From: an uncultured Bacteroidales bacterium | Lineage (GTDB): Bacteria; Bacteroidota; Bacteroidia; Bacteroidales; UBA932 | Direction: 5' to 3' | Assembly (NCBI GenBank): GCA_905235445.1 | Contig: CAJOLJ010000016.1 | Location: 1 to 58,087, forward strand | DNA: 58,087 bases | In this document: piece by piece, positions 51,217 through 58,087 of the stretch | How positions within the stretch are numbered: the stretch's first letter is position 1 | Layout: each line of letters opens with the position of its first letter | Made by a program: the position numbers and the translations under genes | Notes under the pieces: model-generated | Told to the model about the DNA's origin: nothing | What the model saw: the letters and a program-made list of their open reading frames with translations, nothing else | The model's database searches: none

Positions 51217-51675
51217 CTATTTCTTGAAGAGACCGCCGAGGATGGAGGTTGCTGCACCGAGGATGGAGCTGCCTCCCGTGCTGCCCCCCTTGAAGGAGAG
51301 GATGATGTCGTTGAGGTCAACGTCACCGTCTCCGTCGCGGTCCTTGAATATGCCGCTCACCGAGGTGAGGATCGTAGGGATGAGGCTGGTGAGAGCGTTG
51401 TTGGTCGAGTTCCCGAGATTGAGCTTGCTGAGGATGTTTCCGGAGAAAATCTTGGTGGCAAGTGAAGTGATGGGACTTGCTGCGGCTGCAGTCTTTCCTG
51501 TTATGAGTTCCTTGACCAGGTCAACTCCGCCAGGGGAGGAGACAGTCTGGGTGAGGGACCCGAGAATGGAGTTGGACAGACCGTTTACGACAGTCTGTTT
51601 GGTATCCGTGGGGAGTTGGACTGAGCTGGTAGCCTTTGTTACCTGCTGAAGGATGATGTCGGTAATAGATGCCAT
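51217..51675 (-). CDS. Uncharacterised protein with one EF-hand/dockerin-like loop
   Basis: 152 residues from the ATG at 51675. Low-complexity, Ser/Thr/Leu-rich with repeats of helix-like ILGSL/LTSLIPTIL segments. DRDGDGDVDLNDI near 110 fits a single calcium-binding EF-hand or dockerin-half loop. No signal peptide. The overall look recalls DUF937-type proteins but I cannot assign it. Single gene with its own terminator. Confidence 0.75.
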   Translation of the reverse strand: MASITDIILQQVTKATSSVQLPTDTKQTVVNGLSNSILGSLTQTVSSPGGVDLVKELITGKTAAAASPITSLATKIFSGNILSKLNLGNSTNNALTSLIPTILTSVSGIFKDRDGDGDVDLNDIILSFKGGSTGGSSILGAATSILGGLFKK

Positions 51676-51828
51676 TGTGTTATGAGTTTTTGTGTATTGA
51701 TTGCGGTGGCTTTTGATGGCCCCCAAAGGGGAGCGCTTTAGTGTCGTGCAAAAATATCAAAAATTCGTTTATCGCTATCTATTTTTCCTCAAAAAAATAT
51801 AATGGAGTCAACAAAGCGTATCCCGGGA

Positions 51829-51972
51829 TTAGATGATTCCGAGTTCGGTAGCTTTTCTTATCATGTCGGAAATGCTCCGCACGTTCATTTTAGCATAGAT
51901 TCTTTGGCGGTGATTGTTCACCGTATGAACTGAAAGGAATGTCATTCCCGGGGTTATCGAGGGGTTATTTCC
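51829..51972 (-). pseudogene. LuxR-type helix-turn-helix remnant
   Basis: The minus strand encodes FLSVHTVNNHRQRIYAK followed by MNVRSISDMIRKATELGII and a stop at 51831-51829, the recognition helix and C-terminal half of a GerE/LuxR DNA-binding domain. The first half of the domain and any receiver or sensor part are absent: upstream in frame is a stop and then the end of the beta-galactosidase gene. It is best read as the tail of a lost regulator gene, the rest removed by a deletion joined near the GH2 stop. Confidence 0.7.
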
Positions 51973-54900
51973 TTACCGGTGATATGGTTATGGTTCTGTG
52001 GTAAGCCTCGGGATATACCCTGTAGCTTTGGAAGATGCCCCTTGCTGTACAACCCACCCCGCTTGTGGCAAAGTCAAGGTTGAGGGTAATGAAAGGACTC
52101 TTTTTCAGTTGGTACTGATAGACCGCCTTGGTGAGATTGTCGGTACTGAGCGGGTAGGCGTTGAAATTGAACCCTCCTTCAATGCTGAACCGTAGCCCGT
52201 CACCTTCCGCATCCGTGAGGGTGACCCACCTGTTGTCCGTCCTCAGGCCGTAGTCCTGGGGGATGAGATAAGGTTCGTACATGTCATCGATGTCATTGCT
52301 GTAAATGCCGACCCTGTAACCGGTGTTCCTGTCGGGATAGTTCGCCTGTGGACCGCGGCCGTACCAATTGACAAGTCTGAGAGACTCATCGAGAGTGGTT
52401 GTGAAACCGAGCCTCGGTAGCCATGGCGGCATGTTTCCCTGGGGCTTGACGTCAGTTGCAATCCTGATTGTCCCGTCGGGTGTGATGCTGTAGGAGTAGA
52501 TGCACTCGAAGGCGTCGTAAGATACTCCCGATATGTAAGCATCCAGCTGCCTGGCATTGCCTTCCCCGATGGTTACGAGTTCCCTTGAGTCAATGTACAC
52601 TGCATCACCCGCTTTCCTTGCCCTGCAGCTCATCGGGACAGCCCTTGGCCTGTCCAGGCCGGCGCCGTAGTAGATTCCTGCGAGGACCTGATGGTTGCCG
52701 ATGCTCCCGTAACCTGGCTTGTAGGTGTAGTTGCCCGCACTGTAGGAGTTCCAGCTGTCCAGCTCATTGGCAAGGGGAGCCCTCCATAGGTTGAGGTTCA
52801 GGGGTGAGAGGAGCAGGGTCTTCCCTCCGACTTCCATCCCGGTGAGTTTTCCGTTCTCGAACTTGTAGGTGAACCCTTCACCGATGACCGAGAGGGTTCC
52901 GTCTTCTTCCTTGAAATCAATCCTGCCCTTGGGCGGGGGGCTCACCTGTGCGACCTGATTCCAACCTTCCAGTTCAAACTGGTCCCAGCCCACCTCGAAA
53001 CCGGCCTTCGCCCAGGGAGTGTCCTCCTTGAGGCAGTAGGATATCTCGAGGCGGTACTCCTTGCCGGGTACTATCCTTGTTGGACGGGAGTATCCGATGG
53101 TGAAGGTTTCCCTCTTGAGAGGAGCGGTGTCAAGGGAGAGTTCACCGCTGTCAACAATGGAGTCGTCACTCAGAAGTTTCCAGGTCGTCCTGTAAGTGGA
53201 GGCACTGGTGAAATGGTTCCTGTTCCAGACTTCGACTACTCCGTTTTCAGGGTCCAGGAGATTGAAGCGAAGTGGCTGGGTGGTGTGCTTCATCTGCCAC
53301 ATTTCCGGCTGGGGGACCCTGTCTGGCCAGATGCTCCCGTATGTCCTGGCCCCTATTCCGTAGGAGTAGTAGGGACCGAGGTCGGTCTGCTTCTCGAAAT
53401 CCAGATACAGGAGGGCCTCTTCTGGGTTTATGTCTCCCACTATGGCCTTGCCCGCTATCGCAAAGTTGTCAAGAAGTGCGTCGCAGATGTATTCCACGGT
53501 CTCCTGTCCATGTTTCTCCTCGTCCCTGCCAAGGCAGATGGATTGGGGATAATTGCGGATCCTGCCCGTTGCGGGGGTCGAGACGGCGGGGCCCTCATCG
53601 ATGCGAAGAGTCATCTCGAGTCCGTCGTAAGTCGCCCTCACCTTGTGCCAGCTTCCCTCCCAGGAAGAGGGGAGGGGGCAGCGAAGCTCATATTTCCTGT
53701 CGGTTGTGAGGAAGAAGAGGAGATTGTCGGAGCCCTCCTGCTTCACGCCGAACTGGTTCTTGCCCTTCATTATGTAGTATCCGCCGCTTCTTGAGAAGAG
53801 CCTGGGATACACGTCGAATGAAATGGTAATCCCGTCAGGGAAGGACTCGAGTTTATCCTCGCGGTATATCTGGACCCACTGGTCCTGCTTGTTGAGGTCT
53901 ATGGCATTGCCCCATGGACCTTTCACGAGGGTGGCGCCTCCCATTATGACTGCCTGGGCAGGAACGGGTGACTTGTCCTCAAGGGCGCGTGCATGTTTGA
54001 GAAGCCCTACGCTCACGAAATCCCATATTGCCCCGCCCATGAGTTTGGGGTGGGAATATATCTCGTCCCAGTACTCGTCCATGGCCCCGCCCCCGTTGCC
54101 TGCAACCGACAGATACTCGTCCATGAAGGAAGGACGCTTGTCGGTGGTGTCCATCCCGTAGCGGATCTCGTGCTCGATGGGGGAGGGATAACGGGGACCC
54201 ACGATCTCCTCGGCGGGATGGATCGGGGCGTTGCCTCCGTACATCCAATACCTTGTGGAATCATATTTCTTTCCCTCCGCGATGACTTCGTATATGGCCT
54301 GGCCTTCGCCGCTTTCGTTCCCGGCGCTCCAGAACAGTACGCAGGGATGGTTCCTGTCACGCAGTACCATCTGGCGGGCCCGTTCCCTGTACATAGGGAA
54401 GAACTCCTCCATGCTGGAGACATACTCAGTGGCATGGGACTCGTCCCCGGTCTCGTCTATTATGAACAGGCCGAACTCATCCGCAAGGTCAAGGTACTCG
54501 TTCACGGGAGGATAGTGTGAGGTCCTGACTGCGTTGAAGTTGAACTGCCTCAGAATCTGCATGTCCTTTATTATGGTCTCCCGGTCCATGGTGTGACCGG
54601 TGAGGGGATGCTGCATGTGGGAGCACTGGGCGCTGAGTTTCAGCGGCACCCCGTTCAGGTAGAACACCCCGTCGATGATTTCCGTTTTCTTGAACCCCAT
54701 CCGCTTGTCGATCCGGTCGATGACTTTCCCCTCGGGGGAGAGAAGCTCGATTGAGAGGTCATAGAGGTTCGGGGTCTCGCTGGACCACTTGAGGGGAGAC
54801 TCCACCTTGGCCCTGAGCGGAAGCACAGCCTTCGATGAAGGCGAAAGGTCGAAGGGGGAGGAGGCCATGGTCTTTACGACGGAACCATTGCGGGAAATGG

Positions 54901-55855
54901 TCCCCCTCACGTTGAGACCTTTGCAGGAAGTGTCATAAGAGCGGACATCCACGTCAAGGCTTACGTCAGAGTCCTTGTAATCTTTCCCGAAATCCGTCAC
55001 CACGTGATAGTCGAAGAGGCGAACCTGCCCGGTCCGGTACAGCCAGACATGGTCGAAGATGCCTGCGAGCCTCCAGTAGTCCTGGCCTTCCAGATAGTAA
55101 CCGTCACTGTACTTGAGGACAAGTACGGCCAGCGTGTTGCCCCCAGTCTTGACGAAAGAGGTGATGTCGTACTCGGAGGGTTCCTGTGCACCCTCATTGT
55201 AACCGACAAGTTCCCCGTTCACCCATACGAAGGATGCGGATGCCACTTTCTCGAACCTCAGGAATATCCTCTCTCCCTTCCAGGAGGAAGGGACCGAGAA
55301 GGTCCTCCTGTACGCACCTGTGGGGTTGAGGTCCATGGGGACAGAGGGGACATTGACTGCGAAAGGATCTGCGGAATCTCCCGATTGGAGCTGGTACCTG
55401 GCCATTCTGACATCCCTTTCCGTCGCACTGGGGTTTTTGCCCTCGGCGGTCCTGCGAAGTTCCTCCAGTCTCTTCGCTGGCATCTTCTGGGGGAAAGGGG
55501 TGGTGACATTTCTGAAAAGCGGTTCCCCGAACCCCTGCATCTCCCAGTTGGAGGGGACAGTTATGCTATCCCATTTCCTGTCGTTGAAGCCTTTGCGGAA
55601 GAAGTCCCCGGGGACATCGAGGGGACTCTCGTAGTAGCTGAACTTCCACTGCCCGTCAAGGGATATGGCATCTGAAGGGATATACCATGCCCTGGGGTCT
55701 ACCTGCCCCTGCCCGAAGACAGAGGTGTTTTCGACATAGGAGGAGAGCATCTCCCGGGAGAGGACATCCTGTGAGTTTGCCTGGATGGACAATAGTAGGG
55801 ACAATGCCCCGGCAAGCAGGAAAGAAAGGCTTGGGTTGAAGATACTGTGGCTCAT
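51965..55855 (-). CDS. GH2 beta-galactosidase with LamG-like insertion
   Basis: 1296 residues, secreted: signal peptide SFLLAGALSLLLSIQANS. Order: GH2 sugar-binding and immunoglobulin-like domains (about 60-390), TIM barrel with acid/base Glu514 in WSAGNESG and nucleophile Glu580 in FMDEYLS, then right after WDFVSVGLL a LamG/concanavalin-like segment (about 633-815), then the beta-galactosidase small-chain-type C-terminal domain (YGRGPQANYPDRNTG). Known: hydrolyses terminal beta-galactosides of glycans. The LamG part suggests carbohydrate binding. Promoter box at 55879-55886; tandem palindromes further upstream. Confidence 0.9.
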   Translation of the reverse strand: MSHSIFNPSLSFLLAGALSLLLSIQANSQDVLSREMLSSYVENTSVFGQGQVDPRAWYIPSDAISLDGQWKFSYYESPLDVPGDFFRKGFNDRKWDSITVPSNWEMQGFGEPLFRNVTTPFPQKMPAKRLEELRRTAEGKNPSATERDVRMARYQLQSGDSADPFAVNVPSVPMDLNPTGAYRRTFSVPSSWKGERIFLRFEKVASASFVWVNGELVGYNEGAQEPSEYDITSFVKTGGNTLAVLVLKYSDGYYLEGQDYWRLAGIFDHVWLYRTGQVRLFDYHVVTDFGKDYKDSDVSLDVDVRSYDTSCKGLNVRGTISRNGSVVKTMASSPFDLSPSSKAVLPLRAKVESPLKWSSETPNLYDLSIELLSPEGKVIDRIDKRMGFKKTEIIDGVFYLNGVPLKLSAQCSHMQHPLTGHTMDRETIIKDMQILRQFNFNAVRTSHYPPVNEYLDLADEFGLFIIDETGDESHATEYVSSMEEFFPMYRERARQMVLRDRNHPCVLFWSAGNESGEGQAIYEVIAEGKKYDSTRYWMYGGNAPIHPAEEIVGPRYPSPIEHEIRYGMDTTDKRPSFMDEYLSVAGNGGGAMDEYWDEIYSHPKLMGGAIWDFVSVGLLKHARALEDKSPVPAQAVIMGGATLVKGPWGNAIDLNKQDQWVQIYREDKLESFPDGITISFDVYPRLFSRSGGYYIMKGKNQFGVKQEGSDNLLFFLTTDRKYELRCPLPSSWEGSWHKVRATYDGLEMTLRIDEGPAVSTPATGRIRNYPQSICLGRDEEKHGQETVEYICDALLDNFAIAGKAIVGDINPEEALLYLDFEKQTDLGPYYSYGIGARTYGSIWPDRVPQPEMWQMKHTTQPLRFNLLDPENGVVEVWNRNHFTSASTYRTTWKLLSDDSIVDSGELSLDTAPLKRETFTIGYSRPTRIVPGKEYRLEISYCLKEDTPWAKAGFEVGWDQFELEGWNQVAQVSPPPKGRIDFKEEDGTLSVIGEGFTYKFENGKLTGMEVGGKTLLLSPLNLNLWRAPLANELDSWNSYSAGNYTYKPGYGSIGNHQVLAGIYYGAGLDRPRAVPMSCRARKAGDAVYIDSRELVTIGEGNARQLDAYISGVSYDAFECIYSYSITPDGTIRIATDVKPQGNMPPWLPRLGFTTTLDESLRLVNWYGRGPQANYPDRNTGYRVGIYSNDIDDMYEPYLIPQDYGLRTDNRWVTLTDAEGDGLRFSIEGGFNFNAYPLSTDNLTKAVYQYQLKKSPFITLNLDFATSGVGCTARGIFQSYRVYPEAYHRTITISPVRK

Positions 55856-55878
55856 GTTCCGTCAATTTTGATACCTCA

Positions 55879-55886
55879 CAAAGGTA
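55879..55886 (-). promoter_or_regulatory. -7 box of the GH2 gene
   Basis: Minus-strand TACCTTTG, 23 bases before the ATG at 55855. Confidence 0.65.
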
Positions 55887-56029
55887 CGAACTCTAGCCCC
55901 ACGATTGTCTTCGGCCCCTGGCAAATAATATAAACGGATATTCAAAAAATTTAACTTCTGTGCCATGAATCCCTCACCTCGTGGAGTATGGTAAAGGAAA
56001 CAGCCTTTTTCTGGCATCTATACAGTCCC

Positions 56030-56083
56030 CACTTTTGGAAAAGTGAAAATGCAACCGAAAATCACTTTTGGAAAAGTGAAAAT
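56030..56083. repeat. Tandem palindromic repeats in the GH2-GH43 gap
   Basis: Two identical 21-mers start at 56030 and 56063, each containing the palindrome CACTTTT-GG-AAAAGTG. The 33-bp period places both on the same face of the helix. They lie in the 323-base gap between two minus-strand genes, about 150-190 bp upstream of the GH2 promoter and just past the GH43 stop. The rest of the gap (55887-56029, 56084-56178) shows nothing clear. Confidence 0.75.
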
Positions 56084-56178
56084 TTCGCCTTTAATAACTA
56101 TTGCGGAAACGATCACTCCCTGGGCCACACATGTTATCGACATCGGATGCTATTGGGCCTTTCCAGAAAAGGATGGAC

Positions 56179-57969
56179 TTATTTCGAGAATTGCCAGGTA
56201 TCGATACCGATTCCTTTTTCCATGACAATATAGAGGGTGTGCACACCGGCTGCATCCAAGGTGCATGACTCCGTCCTATCTGTCCATTCCTCCCCGGAGG
56301 AGCTGAGCGTGACAATGTCCTGCCCGTTGTAGTCATCAAGGCGGAAACTTACGAGTCCCGTCCCCTTGACCCGGCATGTGACGCTTTTCGCGCCTTGGCC
56401 GAAATCCACCCCCCGGACCTCGATGATGCCGACCTTGGGCTTTGGGGCAGTGAGGCTGGGAGTCCCGACCTGGGCAGTGACGTGCCCTTCTTCACCGGTC
56501 TCACTGAATACGATTCCCTCGGTGGCTGCGGTCGTGGATGCAAACTGACTCTCAAATGGATTCAGGTTCTTCAGGGCCTTCACTCCCTCATGGGAGGGAA
56601 GGCATTCGCTTATGGATACGTTTTCCTCGTCCACCTCTATAGTATCCATGTAGATGCTTCTGAATCCGCCTTTGGTGTCAAAAGCTGACTGGAGGAGACC
56701 TGTGTGATAGAGCAGATACCATTTGCCCTGGAACTTGTGCATATGGGTATGGTTGTTCCCATAGCCGAAGCCGTTGTAACCGGGGTTCTTGAAATACATC
56801 CCGCCATAGGTCCATGAATCCACGGCGAGTGGAGAGGTGCTTTTCATGTACACCATGCTGCACTGTCCAGGAACCGTCCCGCCGAGGGTCCAGGGAGTAT
56901 GGTCTGACCAGTTGTTGTTGTAGGTGTATACGTAGGTGCCTCCTATGTAGTTGAGCTCGTTCGCCTCGAAATGGTAAGGGGAAAGCAGCTTGACGGGGGG
57001 ATCGGCAAAGGATATCATGTCGGGATTTAGTCGGGCCAGCCATCCTTGGGTATTGCCGAATGCCAACCACCCGTTGCCGCCATCATCTATCACGGCCCCG
57101 GGATCGAATATGTTCCCGCTTCCTTTCACCGTTTCGTTGTTCCCGTCAATGAGGCTGGTGGACAGGGGGGAAGTCCAAGGTCCCACAGGAGAGGTGGACT
57201 GAAGGACACCCACGCCCCAACCGCTGTTGGAAAAATACAGGTAGAAACGCTCACTTCCGTCCTCCATCCTCCGACACACCACACTGGGTGCCCATGAGGC
57301 CACTATCCAAGGGGCGATATCTGCGGTGGGGATGGTTCCATGGTAGGTCCAGTTCACAAGGTCATCGGTGGACAGCATCACCAGGCTCTTAATCTTTTCG
57401 TAAGTGTTCTCGGAGGAGAGTTCATACTGCTGGTGGTCATTCGTGCCGTACACGTAGAGCCTGTCGCCGTAAGTGATGGCGGTGGGATCAGCGCAGAATA
57501 TGAAATCGACGAGGGGATTCGCCCGGGAAGTGCCCAGCTTGGGGGAAGTGACGCTGAGGGACTGCGTGTTGATGCGTGGGAAGCATGCCTGCCTTAGGGT
57601 CAGTTTGATTTCAGGCGCATCCCCGCAAGAAATGGTTACCCCTGCAGAGCGCTCTTTCCCGGAATCATTCCGGGAAAGGGTTATGGTCATTGAGTGTGTG
57701 CCGGCCTCGCTTCCCGAGCGGGGATCCAGGTTTATCCATCCCTTGTCCACCGTCCCGGAAACCGTAGTCCTCCATGCCCCCGAAGTGTAAAACGAGATTC
57801 CTTCTATCCGGGACCCCGCAGCCTCGACATCGTACAGATTGGCCCCGTCGACCAGTTGGAGTTCAGATACCTTTAAATCGGTGGGCTGTTCCTTCACGGC
57901 GCATCCTCCGAAGGGGACAAGGACGAGGGAAAGAACCAGGAGGGACAGATGCTTATGGGACATATTCAT
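56179..57969 (-). CDS. GH43-family glycosidase lipoprotein with BACON domain
   Basis: 596 residues from the ATG at 57969. Lipobox LVPFGGC marks a lipid-anchored protein. A BACON-like domain (about 40-130, WRTTVSGTVDKGWINLDP and the C-terminal strand LTLRQACF) precedes a five-bladed GH43 domain: FCADPTAITYGDRLYVYGTND (catalytic base Asp), FDPGAVIDDGGNGWLAFG (pKa modulator Asp) and EANELNYIGGTYVYTYN (acid Glu). A C-terminal carbohydrate-binding module (CBM6-like, about 465-596) follows. Known: GH43 enzymes are arabinanases, arabinofuranosidases or xylosidases; the substrate here cannot be fixed. The upstream in-frame ATG at 58005 gives a less likely N-terminus. Confidence 0.88.
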   Translation of the reverse strand: MNMSHKHLSLLVLSLVLVPFGGCAVKEQPTDLKVSELQLVDGANLYDVEAAGSRIEGISFYTSGAWRTTVSGTVDKGWINLDPRSGSEAGTHSMTITLSRNDSGKERSAGVTISCGDAPEIKLTLRQACFPRINTQSLSVTSPKLGTSRANPLVDFIFCADPTAITYGDRLYVYGTNDHQQYELSSENTYEKIKSLVMLSTDDLVNWTYHGTIPTADIAPWIVASWAPSVVCRRMEDGSERFYLYFSNSGWGVGVLQSTSPVGPWTSPLSTSLIDGNNETVKGSGNIFDPGAVIDDGGNGWLAFGNTQGWLARLNPDMISFADPPVKLLSPYHFEANELNYIGGTYVYTYNNNWSDHTPWTLGGTVPGQCSMVYMKSTSPLAVDSWTYGGMYFKNPGYNGFGYGNNHTHMHKFQGKWYLLYHTGLLQSAFDTKGGFRSIYMDTIEVDEENVSISECLPSHEGVKALKNLNPFESQFASTTAATEGIVFSETGEEGHVTAQVGTPSLTAPKPKVGIIEVRGVDFGQGAKSVTCRVKGTGLVSFRLDDYNGQDIVTLSSSGEEWTDRTESCTLDAAGVHTLYIVMEKGIGIDTWQFSK

Positions 57970-58087
57970 GTGGAAGGGATGATTATTCAATATGATTATC
58001 CGCAATCAGCCGACATATTTCTATTGTAGATGCGATGCTCAAAATCCGCTGTACAGGCGACGGATGCTATCATAAGCCTGTCAAACA

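Noticed and set aside
1..58087. CRISPR arrays, rRNA genes, prophage structural genes
   Set aside because: None seen: no regularly spaced repeats, no rRNA sequence and no capsid or tail genes recognised.

Overview
The window looks like a chromosome segment from the phylum Bacteroidota, most likely order Bacteroidales. Promoters carry the Bacteroidota -7 box TAnnTTTG, Shine-Dalgarno signals are weak, the relaxase is of the Bacteroides mobilizable-element type, and the core genes (NADP-type gdhA, b558-type sdhC, fused DAHP synthase/chorismate mutase) fit the group. The core is GC-rich and I cannot name a genus. The left third is an accessory island of less GC-rich, mostly unknown genes.

Island (1 to about 19240). 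It begins inside a relaxase gene, so its left end lies outside the window. Two blocks follow. Block A (1239-8889) holds two AAA+ ATPases, six uncharacterised proteins and a tRNA-Asn. Most of it appears to be driven by four promoters that share the palindrome GCAAGGCTTGC exactly 40 bp upstream of the -7 box; one palindrome serves two divergent promoters. Block B (8956-16287) is a tight five-gene operon: NurA-like nuclease, HerA-like ATPase, Hsp90-type GHKL ATPase, radical SAM protein and trypsin-like protease. It looks like an undescribed defence or DNA-processing system. An IS21-family element sits in the last codons of the protease gene; the displaced end, still in frame, lies beyond the element. 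The island stops at the 3' end of a tRNA-Leu(UAA) gene, a typical integration site. That tRNA gene is split by a 317-nt group I intron, the clearest surprise in the window.

Core (19241 to 58087). In order: fabG, ahcY, nhaA, an M24 aminopeptidase and a DUF456 protein; a minus-strand Met/Thr cluster (metX, fused aspartokinase-homoserine dehydrogenase, asd); a second M24 aminopeptidase; small envelope proteins; gdhA; sdhC; pyrH-frr. Next is an aromatic amino-acid operon (prephenate dehydratase, aminotransferase, prephenate dehydrogenase, DAHP synthase/chorismate mutase) behind a Phe/Tyr-rich leader peptide and terminator, the arrangement of transcription attenuation. Then lpxK, a dihydrouridine synthase, pfkA, an azoreductase-like flavoprotein and the translation cluster rplM-rpsI-rpsB-tsf. 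The right end carries carbohydrate genes: a large GH2 beta-galactosidase with a LamG-like insertion and a BACON-GH43 lipoprotein, with tandem palindromes between them and a LuxR-type remnant just downstream of the GH2 gene.

The main points for follow-up are the intron-split tRNA-Leu, the fixed-spacing palindrome regulon, and the NurA-HerA-GHKL-radical SAM-protease operon with its IS21 insertion.
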